Source: Pseudozyma flocculosa PF-1 (taxonomy: Eukaryota; Basidiomycota; Ustilaginomycetes; Ustilaginales; Ustilaginaceae). From it: a DNA stretch of 64,000 nt. Where the stretch lies: NCBI RefSeq assembly GCF_000417875.1, contig NW_006920872.1, forward strand, positions 579,299 to 643,298, written 5' to 3'. Position numbers and translations under genes: made by a program. Positions 44,693 through 55,397 of the stretch are shown here, piece by piece. The notes under the pieces are model-generated. The model did not search any database and was not told where the DNA came from. It saw only the letters and a program-made list of their open reading frames with translations. Positions within the stretch are counted from its first letter, which is position 1, and the number at the start of each line of letters is the position of its first letter.

Positions 44693-46465
44693 CTACTCGT
44701 CGACGAAATGCGTCTCCAGTGCGCCCCGGACGGCCTCGTAGGTGAGGAAGCTGGTACCGATGCTGGGGGCGACCTTGAGGAGGTTGGGCAGGAGACCGCG
44801 GTAGAGGCCGCGGAGGCCCTCGGCGCGGACAATGTTGCGTATGCAGTCGATGGCGTTCTTGTCGTTGTACCCGAGCTTCGAGTCCTTCATGCCGGCCACC
44901 TGCATCCGGCGCCGCAGCACGTCGAGCGGGTAGGTGAGCGTCTGCGAGATGCTCCCCGCCAGCGCGCCGCACGCCAGCTTGGCCAGCGCCGAAGGTCCGC
45001 TGCCGTCGCTCGGCGTCAGGCGTTTGCGTGCTGCTTCGTAAAAGACGAAGTTGAGGGCCACGTAGGGTGCCACACCCTGTTGGCATCGCAGGTTGAGGTA
45101 CAGTCGAGGAGGGTGGGGGTGTCAGCGATCCGGTGTCCCTGTTCTCATTCTCTCTGGCCCGTAAACGGCATCGGCCGTCTACAACTCACGACACTCGTCG
45201 GCACGCAGCCCCGGTACAGGCCGCGCATGCCGCCCTCCTCGCGGTAGACCTTGACCGTCATGGCCCAGATGCCGGGCACCTGGGTCTGCTTTTCGGCAAT
45301 CTTGCGGCGCAGCGCCTCCTGCGAAATCTTGCCAGACGACGTGGCCGCGGCCGACTGTGCCTCGCTGTACATGGACGCCGATGCGATCGAGATGCGCGAA
45401 CGCACCAGGTCCAGAGGGTACGTCGAAACCACCGAGGCGATGCCCGCCACCGCACCGGCCGTCAGCCGCCGGAAGACGTCTAGCTCGCCCTCGGCATCGC
45501 GGAGCCACTGCAGGCGGTCGAGGCGGAGTCGGGCGGATGGCAAGGGAGATCGGGAAAATGTCGGTCAGTCAGGGTCCACGAGCGGCCCCATTATGCTGCG
45601 ATGGGTCCAAAGCGACACCTGCTTGGGCACTCACGGTCTTGGCCATCTCGTAGGTGGTGAACTGGACCGCGCTGTAGGGTGCGATGCGGAGGCAGTTGAT
45701 GCCGTTGCCGCGCATGAAGCCCGCAAAGCCCTCCTCCTTCCACATCTTGACCAGGCCCGTCCAGACACCCGAGTAGGCGCCCTTGCCCCGGGCTGCCGCG
45801 CCGCCGCCCTGGCCGCCGCTGCCCGAGGCGTCCAGAGGCTGGACCTGCATAATGATTTTGAGCCTCTCGAGTGGGCTGACGACGGTCCTGCTCGTCGCGC
45901 CCGCTGCGCCGCCGGCTATGAAGTACGACACGAGGAACGCCGAGCTCGTCGCTTGCTGCTGTTGCTGCTGCTGCTGTTGCTGCTGCTGCTGGACTTCGTC
46001 ATGCCGGACCGCCGGGGTGAGCTGCACAGCGAGGCCGTTGGCTCTGCTGGACGACGACTCGGCCTCCATGCCCAGCTCGCCTTCGAGCTTGCGGTTAGGT
46101 CCGAGGTTGGAAATGACGCGGGCGCGTTGCTGACGTACGGCATCCATCCTCTCGGCGTCTCTCGATCTCGAGGGGACGGCAGACGGAGAGTCGGCTATTA
46201 AAGGCGGCTTGCTGCCCTCTTCGTCGCTGCTGTTGTCGGGCGAAGAGACTGGGGAGGCCGTGGCACGGCGGATCCTGTGCCGGAGCGTCTGGAAGTGCCT
46301 GGTAGCCCGCTGCGGCAGCGACTCGGAGAGGGTGGTGGTGGCGGCGGACGACGAGGCCGAGGTGCCAAAGAAGCTCTCGAGTGTCGAGCTGGACGAGGAA
46401 GCCTGCGGAGAGGCCGAGTATAGATGTGACTGCGGAGAGGAGGACTGAAAGCCGTCGTTCGTCAT
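44693..46465 (-). CDS. Mitochondrial carrier, APS/PAPS-carrier (YPR011C)-like
   Basis: Inner-membrane carrier with three tandem two-span repeats. Exons on the minus strand are 46465-45635, 45507-45190 and 45076-44693, giving 510 residues. Each repeat has its carrier signature: SPLERLK, YPLDLVRSR and YPLDVLRRR. Stretches FIAGGAAGATSRTVVSPLERL, RGNGINCLRIAPYSAVQFTT and VPGIWAMTVKVYREEGGMRG match my memory of yeast Ypr011c, described as an adenosine phosphosulfate transporter; a CoA carrier (SLC25A16/42, Leu5) is the alternative. The N-terminal about 165 residues are a Ser-rich extension with a polyglutamine run and no recognisable domain; such extensions are unusual in carriers of about 300 residues. 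Both introns are phase 0. Confidence 0.88.
45950..45990. repeat. CTG/CAG triplet repeat (polyglutamine)
   Basis: Run of CTG/TTG triplets in the carrier coding exon, read on the minus strand as about 13 Gln before the first transmembrane repeat. Confidence 0.85.
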
Positions 46466-47830
46466 TGTGCCGGTATGAACAGGGATCTTGTGCGGTTGAT
46501 ATGCAGATTAAGCTGTACGTGGGAAGGGATTCGATGCAAAGCTGGAGCCGGTGCCATGAGCAGGATGTACGGTTGCTTGGTTGTGATTGACGACGACGAG
46601 GATCTCTAGGGATGGTCCATTCTGAAGGTGGCTCCTGGTCCGTATGGGAGTATCAGGGCCCAGCGGGGGAAAAGCGGAGCAAGCGGCGGGAGAGCAAGCG
46701 AGGGGGCGTCGCTAGAGATGGCGATCGTAGGGGTGGGATATTGTGGTGATGGTCGTGGTGGTGGTGGTGTGGAGCGATAGGGCCAACGGCTGTCTACCCG
46801 ACGACGGCAGGCGACGGCAAGAGTGCGGGGAAGCGGCGCAGAGGTTGCGTGAAAGGGGCAGAGCCAGAGTAGAGTGACGAGCGGAGGGGTCGAGGCAGAT
46901 GATGAGGCGGACGAGGGCAGAGGGACGAGGGGAGGCGGGTGTGAACCGGGTGGGCGGGCAGGCGGGCAGGCGGGCAAGACAGGCGGGCAAAAGTGGAGTC
47001 AGTCGGAAGGGCCCCCCGTCTTCCAAGCCAAGCAAGCGGGCCCGCTCCGGGCTCGTCACCAGCCCTGTCTGGCCGGCACAACCGAGGGCGGCGGCGGCGG
47101 CCCACTGGCGGGTCACTTCGGGCGCCGGTGGATCGGCGGCCAATTTCTCCCCGCCAACGCAGCCAGGCCCCAGAGTGGTAGTCTGGCCTGGGCTCGCATC
47201 CCGGGATCGGCCGCGTCCCGGTCGGGCCAGCCCAGGCCAGACCGCACCTCGCCGCTTGGCCCAGTTTGCCGCTCTGATCTCTACATCCCCGCCCCAGAGC
47301 TGCAACAGTTCCGCCTCGTCACGATGTCGAGCAATAAGAGAGTCGTGAGCATACATCATGCATGGTCGCTTCCATCCTGCACTCGCCACGGCGACAGCAG
47401 GGGATGGGCTTGCCGTTCGCGCTGCGAGGCGCACACACGCAGAGGGAGCAAGCAAGCGAAAGGCAAGAGGCGGGGGGTCCCCGCACCCGCCCAAGCGCAC
47501 CGGTCCGCCCCGTACCGGTGCATCTCACGCGCCAAAAAGGGAAATCGACAGACCATGGCAGCCACGCCGGCCATCGACCGATCCCGACAACATCGAGCCA
47601 CCTCCTACGGGCTGTCCATACCGCAGCAACGGTTCGCCGCACACGACACACAATCGGCATCGTCCCCTCGTGCCCCTCGACCTTCGAGTAGTGCAATGTT
47701 CAATGCTCCTCTATCAACGAGCGGGATGGCGAGAGGGGCCTACATGCGGTCTCCAGCACTGAGGAGCTGACAGCAGTCGCAACGACATCCTCGGGGTCGT
47801 CGCTTTTCTCTTCTGAGGGAGCTTCAGCGC
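46466..47830. other. Intergenic between the carrier and CCP1
   Basis: 1.37 kb: carrier promoter and CCP1 3' flank. CAGGC/GGGCAGGC word clusters are at 46950-46990 and 47225-47241. Nothing coding recognised. Confidence 0.45.
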
Positions 47831-49715
47831 CTACTGCGAGTTCTCCTGCTCGGCGGTGGTGGCAAACTCGAACTGCATGGCGGGTGGAAAGGTCGGCAGA
47901 GGAGGATCGGAGAGACGGGTCACACAGGGTCAGGCGGGCCATTCACAATGCTGCTGCGAACACGGGATAAGAACGACGAGCGGTCTACTCACAGGTCGGC
48001 CGCCCTCGAGCTTGGTCTCAAACGCCTTGAAGTTCTCCTGCGGCACGCCGAGCTCGAGCAGCTTGGCGTAGGCGGAGCGGAAGTCCTTGAAGAACTCGTC
48101 CTCGCTCTTGGCGTAGCGCTGCACGTGCTGCTTGAACGAAGGGTCCTGGGTGAGGGCCATGTCGGTCATGAGCATCATCAGGCTCTTTGTCGACTTGTCC
48201 TCAAACTGCGGCGGGCCGTTCCACTTCCGCATGTTCCACTTCTCATTGACCAGCAGGTTGAAGTACTCGTTGGTGAACGAGATGGGCGAGTGCGTCCACG
48301 GTCCGTCAAAGCCCGAGCGGTCCTTGTGGCATCGGCCGAGGGCGTGGGCGCCCGAGAGCGCGACAATCTCCTGGTCGTTGAAGCCCATCTTGTAGAAGAT
48401 GTAGCGGAGGTGGTCGGAGCCCTTGTCGCCGTCGGGCAGGCGGCCGTCGGGCGTGCACTGCTCGGCAGTACCGTCCTTGCGTCCGGGCCTCCAGGGGATC
48501 TTGGGGCCGCCGAGCTCCTGGACGGCAGCGACACCGCCGAGCGTCCAGAGGTCCGAGTAGGTGATCCAGGGGAACTGCTTGTGGATGTCCTCCATAAAGT
48601 TGCGGGCGTGGATCAGGCCGGCGTTGGCACCATGGTTGGCCTCGGGGGCGAAGCGCATCGTCGCTGTGTGGGTGCGCGAGGTGGGAGGGACAGAGCGACG
48701 GAGGCCATCGCAGATCAGCATCGCCGCCCAAGAGGCGACACTCGTTCGTAATCCATGACGGCCCGTCAAACGGTCGATACTCACCTCCGTTGCTTCCTCC
48801 GGTGTTGGTGTTCTTGTCGTAAGTGCCGGAGGCGTGCCACGCCAGACGGACGAGGACGGGGCCGTAGCTGCCGTCATCGTAGTCGGGGTTCGACTCGAGC
48901 TTCTCAGCAATGGCGTTGTAGACGGCCTGGTAGTCGCCCTCGGAGGCACGCCCGCCAGTCTGGCCCTTGTTCGACTCGCGGATCTCCTTGCTACGGTCCT
49001 TGGAGCCAGAGAGCTTGTTGGCGCCGTCGGCGCCGACGCCGAGGATGTCCTTCTTGTCCTCGCGGCCAAAGGCGAGGAAGGCACCACCGGCGGCGACGGC
49101 GGCGGCGACCGAGGCGAAGAGGACGGTGCGGGTCGAGCCGCTCTGCGAAGGGTTGGGCGGCGGGGGGGAGCCGGGCGCGGGACTGCTGTAGTGGCGGACG
49201 GCCGAGTCGGACCGCCGCGGTCGGCGGNNNNNNNNNNNNNNNNNNNNNNNNNNNNNNNNNNNNNNNNNNNNNNNNNNNNNNNNNNNNNNNNNNNNNNNNN
49301 NNNNNNNNNNNNNNNNNNNNNNNNNNNNNNNNNNNNNNNNNNNNNNNNNNNNNNNNNNNNNNNNNNNNNNNNNNNNNNNNNNNNNNNNNNNNNNNNNNNN
49401 NNNNNNNNNNNNNNNNNNNNNNNNNNNNNNNNNNNNNNNNNNNNNNNNNNNNNNNNNNNNNNNNNNNNNNNNNNNNNNNNNNNNNNNNNNNNNNNNNNNN
49501 NNNNNNNNNNNNNNNNNNNNNNNNNNNNNNNNNNNNNNNNNNNNNNNNNNNNNNNNNNNNNNNNNNNNNNNNNNNNNNNNNNNNNNNNNNNNNNNNNNNN
49601 NNNNNNNNNNNNNNNNNNNNNNNNNNNNNNNNNNNNGGGCGGCGAAGTGGTTGGCGGCGCGGAGGTTGGCACGCAGGGGCTGGGCAGCCCTCATCGAGGT
49701 GCGGAAGGAAGCCAT
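47831..49715 (-). CDS. CCP1: Mitochondrial cytochrome c peroxidase CCP1 (N-terminal region interrupted by gap)
   Basis: Heme peroxidase of the intermembrane space that reduces hydrogen peroxide with electrons from cytochrome c. Exons on the minus strand are 49715-48785 (containing 409 N), 48663-47993 and 47872-47831; the last encodes [13 protein letters not shown]. Start [18 protein letters not shown] is a mitochondrial presequence. After the gap comes a hydrophobic sorting segment ([25 protein letters not shown]) next to FGREDKKD. The catalytic domain has the distal site [12 protein letters not shown] (Arg, Trp, His), [26 protein letters not shown], the proximal His in GAHALGRCH, and the Trp in [14 protein letters not shown] that corresponds to the radical Trp of yeast CCP. 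The gap falls between presequence and sorting segment, so the total length is uncertain. Confidence 0.93.
49228..49636. other. Assembly gap (409 N) in CCP1 exon 1
   Basis: Unknown sequence inside the presequence-coding region of CCP1. Unlike the gap at 10457, its flanks do not duplicate each other. Both flanks are GC-rich. Confidence 0.95.
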
Positions 49716-51369
49716 CTTGTGCGACTGTCGGTGGGAGAGTGCAAAAGAGGTTGATGTGGTGTGGGTGAGGGTAGAGGTGGTGGTCAGAAAGAAAGGAGAA
49801 GAGGTAAGTTGCGCCAGCACCAAAAACAAGCAGCTGGCGGCGGTCCCGTCAGCCACCGAGGCCCGAAAAAAGGCGAAGGCGGCGGCCAGCGGGCGAGCGG
49901 CCAGGGGAGGATAGCACATACACAGACCAGCGGGCGGGCGGGCAAGCGGCAAGACTCACAGACGCAAAGGCGGATGACGAGAGCGCTGGGGGAAAGCAAG
50001 GTAGAGCGAGCAAGCAAGGACAGCGGCCAGGCAGTTGGGCCGCCCGTCTGCGTTCGGTTGCCGATCCGGCTTTCAAAGCGGTACGCCGGTCCACGCCCGC
50101 CTTCTTGCCATCTTCGAGAAGAAAGTCAGGGAAGGGCGCCCAGGCAGAGTGCGCCGCGCCCGTTCCCCGGGTCCAGAGAAGCAGCCAACGGCGTTGGCCC
50201 GATTTCAACGTAATCAGCCAGCAGCCTTCTCGCCGCTTAGCCTGCGGCTGCTGGGGGTCTCGGTCAAGGCCGATCGATTCTGCATGGCGAAGGCCGTCGT
50301 CGCCGTCTCTTTCGAGGCTGCATCGGCGTACCATGCCTCTGGCCAGCCATGCCGAAGTCGACATGGTTCCCCGTCGGCTTGCTTCGACCTTCCGCCACCC
50401 CTCGTCGACTTTGCGAATCACGCTTGTGCTTCTTCTTGCCATGTCTCCCCTTGCCCGATTCCGCACCGTCAGGTTCCTCGGCCCGCCCGCCACGCCGTGC
50501 AGATGTACCGGTAACTACCCACGACGCGGCAGAAAGTCAGGCCCTCTCTTCCGGCAATTCCGTTGTAGGTCAAAGGCATGTCTTCGTTCGACAAGCTGGC
50601 CAGAGTCAGAGCAGTGCATCCTCTTGCTCGAGCCTCTCCTTGGCCCCTCTGGTCGTCAGAAGGGCGTACCGGCGCTACCTCAGTTGTCGACATCGGCAAG
50701 CAGGCATCGGCAGCGCTGCTGGCTTCCACCTTCTCAGCCTGCGATAGGCTTCGGAGCTTTTCATCCTTGACGTGGACCCTTGCTTGAGTCGTGGTTCGGG
50801 AGGAGGACGACGGGCAGGCAAAACGAGGTCATCGCTGTGCTTTCAATGGACGCGCGGGCCAGGCAGGCAAACCGAAGCACGCCACGCCAGAGAACGTCGG
50901 TACGTGACAGCTTCTCCCGGTGCCATCCCATTCTACGCTTACACCTATGGAGCCGACGATCATCCTGCGACATCCTGACGAGAAGCCTGCCCTAGCCGCT
51001 GCAACTGGGCGGGTACAGATCAGACGTGCCCAGCTCTGGCGATCTCCCGGTGATGTAGAGCACCTCAGCGGCACCCATCGCTCTCTCTCTCTCTCTCTCT
51101 TCGAGCCGGGTCCGGCGTTCTTACGACCTGCAAGCGGGCCGTTCTGCGGACATGCAGCCCCCAGCGACCATCGGACCAGGGCTGCTGAGAGAATGGATGC
51201 AGTGTCGAATCGGCGTTGGTTTAACGACCGGTGGGTAAGTGTACACGTGTGTTTGAAGATCGGGGATGCTGACGGAGAAACGGAGGGAGAGAGCAAGCAA
51301 GGAGAGTGGGGAATACAGAGTGTGGCTGCTCGACGGCCAAAGTCGTCGAAGGCGCAGGACGGGCGTAGG
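49716..51369. other. Intergenic between CCP1 and RPC40
   Basis: 1.65 kb: promoter of CCP1 and 3' flank of RPC40, both minus strand. A (CT)10 microsatellite sits at 51081-51100. No gene recognised. Confidence 0.45.
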
Positions 51370-52656
51370 CTAGTGAGTCGCCGCCGGCGCGCTGGTGCTC
51401 TCAAGCAGGTCGAGTGACTCGCGCACTGCGCGGATCTTTTCCCGCAGCGTCCGGATGGCGACGGGCAGCAGCTTCTCTGGCGGGATGACACCAGACGACT
51501 CGAGGTCAAAGAGGAAATGATCCCTGACTCTCCCCAGCTTGACAAAACCTTCGAACTCGGGGTACCGCAGCACCTCTCTCGACATCGTGTCCTTTCTCGC
51601 GTCCTGCACAAACGCCTCCTGGTTGCCCTTGGGACCCCGCAGCCCGACGACGCCCTCAGGGAAGCAGCCGGCGAACTTTTCGGCGAGGTCCGACGGGATC
51701 GGCTTGAGCAGCTGGATGTGCGGCAGCAGGCGGTAGGTGGCCGTCGCGACGGGCGAGAACTTGGCGTGGTCCTTGCCGATGCCCTTTTCGCAGTGGAGCT
51801 CCAGGTCGAGCTCCTGCCCGGGACGCATCTTGGCCAGCAGGATCCGGTCGTGTACGGCGCGCGGCGGGCAGTCTGCAAAGTCCTCCTCTTGCGAGCCCTT
51901 GGGATCCCATGTGAGCTGGCTCGAGTAGACTGCACGTGCAAGTACGCGAAGGAGGGAGAGCAGTGCGAACCGAAAGGTCAGCTTCGCGCGCCGTCGCCCT
52001 TCAAGGCCAAGTCCGATCCCGCGACGATGCAACCTACCATTGTGACCGATGTAGCACTTGTCTGGATCCGTCTCGCCTTTTGGCGCCCTCGGGTTCCGCT
52101 CGCACTTGGCTTTCAGGTGGAAGACGACAGTGTTGGAGTCGTCGGCGTCGTCTCCGGGCATCCTCATGGCGATGCGGTCGGGGTCGATCTTGAGCGGGAC
52201 GAGACCGAGCCTGTGCGAGAGGACCTCGTCCTGAATGATGCTGGTGTTGTTCCAGACGTAGACATGCTCGATGGCCACGGTTGGCACCTCGGCCATCAGC
52301 ACCCGGCGGATGGCGTTAGCGATGGAGGCATCGACGCCGATAAGGTCGAACTCGACCTGCGCGTCAGAGAGGCGGGTGATGATGAGCCGGAGGTTCTCTG
52401 TGAACTTGTTGTGTGACCAGACGTGGTTCTCGCCGGGGTGGTGGAGAGGGAAGTCGGTCGAGGCGACCGATCCGACCCGTTCCGGCAGGATCTCGACCAG
52501 CCTGCGCTGGTTGACTGGCGCCGACGAGGACGAGGCGGCGATGATGGCGGCAGACTCCGGGTCGTTCTGAAGGGACGACGTGGACGGGGCGTCGACGTCC
52601 ATGGCATCGTCGGCCGCGGCGGCGGCAGCAGCGGCGGCCTTTTTAGACTTGGCCAT
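51370..52656 (-). CDS. RPC40: RNA polymerase I/III subunit AC40 (RPC40)
   Basis: Alpha-like assembly subunit shared by RNA polymerases I and III. Exons 52656-52038 and 51929-51370 give 392 residues (yeast 335, human 346), the excess being an Ala/Ser-rich N-terminal extension of about 60 residues. The alpha-type dimerisation motif is clear: EFDLIGVDASIANAIRRVL, AEVPTVAIEHVYVWNNTSII and SHRLGLVPLKIDPD. The second half has SQLTWDPKGSQ, HCEKGIGKDHAKFSPVATA and TYRLLPHI, all typical of AC40. The intron is phase 1 with donor gtaggt. I chose the ATG before AKSKKAAAA because the frame upstream of it has no conserved content. It is divergent from the RRM/RS gene. Confidence 0.95.
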   Translation of the reverse strand: MAKSKKAAAAAAAAADDAMDVDAPSTSSLQNDPESAAIIAASSSSAPVNQRRLVEILPERVGSVASTDFPLHHPGENHVWSHNKFTENLRLIITRLSDAQVEFDLIGVDASIANAIRRVLMAEVPTVAIEHVYVWNNTSIIQDEVLSHRLGLVPLKIDPDRIAMRMPGDDADDSNTVVFHLKAKCERNPRAPKGETDPDKCYIGHNGRLHRRGIGLGLEGRRRAKLTFRFALLSLLRVLARAVYSSQLTWDPKGSQEEDFADCPPRAVHDRILLAKMRPGQELDLELHCEKGIGKDHAKFSPVATATYRLLPHIQLLKPIPSDLAEKFAGCFPEGVVGLRGPKGNQEAFVQDARKDTMSREVLRYPEFEGFVKLGRVRDHFLFDLESSGVIPPEKLLPVAIRTLREKIRAVRESLDLLESTSAPAATH

Positions 52657-53444
52657 CGCAGCGAAGTCCGAGTGTGATGGGACGCAGTGAGGCGAGCGGT
52701 CGATCCTAAAGTGTGTGGGAGGAGGTGTCAGCGGCTGGCCTGCGACGTGTCGTTTGGGGACGGGAGCGACTCGAGGGTGGTGGGAGTGGAGCGGCAATGG
52801 TGCGTGGTCCAGGAGCGGCGGTGGCAGAGCGTTGCAAGGTTGACCCCCCGCCGCTCGCCCGCCCGCCCAAAAGTTTCTTCGACGGCCAGGCAGCAAAAAT
52901 CCAAGAGGCGGCGGCGGCGAACAGCTGCGACACCCGACTGCCGCGATTGATGCGCTCTATCGGGCGGCCAAGGACCGCTGTGAATCGGGAGCTCGCTTTC
53001 CGATCACGCACCTGCAGACTCCACACGGTCGGCGTCTGGCCCGCCTTGTTGCCGGGCTGCCAGGCACCAGGCAGCAGCGGGTTGCGGCCATGGAAAAAAT
53101 CGGCGAGTTGAGGGATTCTTCTCGCTCGCAGGCTTTCGTGCGCCCGTCTGCGTCGAAGCAGGCAGGCAGGCAGGGCGGCGCCTGCATGGCCCTGGTCCGC
53201 CTGACCGGCCTGGGCTGCCCTCACCTGCCCAGCTACCAGCTGCCAGACCGGGCGAGGTGCCAGCCTGGCCAGACGCCCGCCACGCCAGACGCCAGACGCC
53301 AAAATCCGCTTCATCACCTGGTGGGCGCCCCACAAAGCTGGCAGGCCACGCTGCTTCCACCCTCACCATCATCACCATCACCACCACCACCCCCATCAAC
53401 TCGCACAACACCTCGCTTCACCACACACAGACGCGAATACCACA
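52657..53444. promoter_or_regulatory. Divergent promoter of RPC40 and the RRM/RS gene
   Basis: 788 bases between opposite start codons, with a CAGG tetranucleotide repeat at 53157-53175 and a (CAC)n/(CAT)n pyrimidine-rich leader just before the plus-strand start. Confidence 0.45.
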
Positions 53445-54527
53445 ATGTCTCACCGCCGACCAGCTCCTAGGACCACCCTCTTTGTGGCAGGTACGTGTCT
53501 CGATGCCTCACGTCGCGTCTGTGCACCTCCTCGTCAGCACCTTTGCCGCAGCAGATGGCTCACATTGACTTTCGCCCGTCCGTGCCACGCATTCTCCTGG
53601 CGACTTTGCAGGCTTCCCGCCGACCATGAGGGCACGAGACCTGGCCTACGAGTTTGAGCGCATGGGTCGACTGGTCCGCTGCGACATCCCCGCGCTCCGA
53701 TCGCCCACTGCCTCGCCGTACGCCTTTATCGAGTACGAGGACCCCCGAGACGCCGAGGTGAGATGATCGAGCAACGCTCACCTTGTCCCTTGCCAGCAAG
53801 GCCTACCCTCGACCTGCGCACTCGGTCAAGCCCGCAACCGTAACGGCCCCAGACTGACGCCCTCGCCTCCGGACGATCATCGATCGGACACGCTCTCCTT
53901 TCTCTTGGTCTCAACATCCCTCGCGTGCAGGCCGCTCACCACGACATGCACGGCATGCGCTTCGGCCGCCACACGCTCCAGATCCAGTTTGCCAAGAACG
54001 CTCCCTCCAGCAACTGGAGGTTCGACGGCCCCTCGCGCCGTGGACCGCCGCCGCCGCCGCCCTTCGCAGGAGCCCCCCCGCCTGCGCGCTCGACGCCTCC
54101 GATCGCTGCTGTCCGCCCCGAGCTCACCCCTGCAGAGCAAGAGGAGGCCGATCGAGCTGCCGAGGAGCGCGCGCGTGCCCGTGCCGCCGCGCGAGAGCGT
54201 GAACGCAGCCGGTCGCCTGTCCGCCGCCGCGACGACAGCGACTACCCCGACACTCGTCGCAGCTCGAGCCGCCGCGACGATGTCGATGACGAGAGGAGGA
54301 GGAGGTACGACGAGGACGACCGCGGCCGCGACCCAATCGATGAAGACAGGCCGCGCGAGAGGAGCTACGGAGGAGAGAATGGTGCCGGAGAAGCCGAGCA
54401 CGCAAACGGCCGCGAGAGGTCGGCCGATGCCGCCGACGCCCCCGGAAAGGACGCTAGCGCGGAGCCCGCGAAGGACGCGGCGGCGGCGGCAACAGAGGAC
54501 GACGCTGCTCCGGCGGTAAGTGACTGA
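53445..54527 (+). CDS. SR-like RNA-binding protein with one RRM
   Basis: Probable splicing or mRNP factor. Exons 53445-53490, 53612-53757 and 53931-54527 give 262 residues. One RRM (about 10-85) has RNP2-like TLFVAGFP and RNP1-like PYAFIEYED, followed by a basic and proline-rich stretch ([17 protein letters not shown]). An RS/RD/RE-rich tail ([15 protein letters not shown] and onward) turns Ala/Asp-rich at the end. This order, N-terminal RRM then RS tail, is that of SR proteins; the exact ortholog (SRSF-type or other) I cannot name. The last codons read through a perfect donor (GCG/gtaagt at 54516). Splicing there to an acceptor at 54801 would replace VSD with a longer end stopping at 54852 (see findings). 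Confidence 0.8.
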
Positions 54528-55397
54528 TCGAGTTAGATGCTGCAAGTAGGCATGGCGGAAGGGGGAGGGGATGCATACGATGGGAACAGGGGGGCTCAGA
54601 CCTGGTCGGAGTCGTGGGAGAATCTCGCAGCTGCGCCAGGATGCCGCAGCGACGGGCGAGGAAGGAGGTCGAAGGAAGGAAGGCGACTCGGACTGACCAC
54701 GGGACGAGCTCTTCCTCTGTTCGGTCGCGGTCCGTCGTCTCCCCCCCTCTTCTTGCTTCCCGTGGCCCTTCCGACTCTGCGCCCCCTTGTCGACTCTTCA
54801 GGCGGCCAACGCCAACGGAAGCGGCTGGAGCTCGCCTCCGGGGCAAGCCTGAGCTGCACATTTCCAGCCTGCATCCTCCGAGGTCTCGACCCTTGACCAT
54901 ATATCCTTGATAGCGCCGAGAGATGGGCTTCTCTCCAAATCGACGGGGCTCGGCCGTCTCGACGTACGCCGCACGCCACCCAAAACGCCCAACGCTGCCA
55001 CGCCTCGGGCTGCCGAAACGTACCCTGTATCGAGTCAATCAGATGCCGTGATCCGTCCTTCCTGCCCTCGAAGGTCCGACTGTTTTCGTTCTGTTGTCAG
55101 CCGCCGCCGTGCTAGCAGGCAAACCGAAGCGAGGATGGGATGCGCGAGACAGCTGGAAACAGATAGAGTACGATGCGCCTGCGATGCGCAATGACACGGC
55201 CAGCCACCTAGAGGATGCGGATCCCGGGCAGCGCTCAAATTTTTTGGGAGACGGGTTGGCGGCGGCTGCAGCTTGAGAAGAAGGTGCTTGCACACGACAG
55301 GGCCAGGAAGCCACCCTCTCCACCTTTCACTTCCTCGCAGTCTCTGCACCCCGTCACCACCTCCATCGAGCCCTGCGCTGCCACTGCTCCAGTCCAC
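54528..55397. other. Intergenic between the RRM/RS gene and SET5-like
   Basis: 870 bases on a same-strand pair. The left part may contain an alternative last exon of the RRM/RS gene (54802-54852). The right part is the SET5-like promoter with an AAATTTTTT word at 55237-55245. Confidence 0.45.

Noticed and set aside
52657..52896. Upstream in-frame extension of RPC40
   Set aside because: Open frame continues by chance through the leader; residues are low-complexity and the family's core begins far downstream of the chosen ATG.
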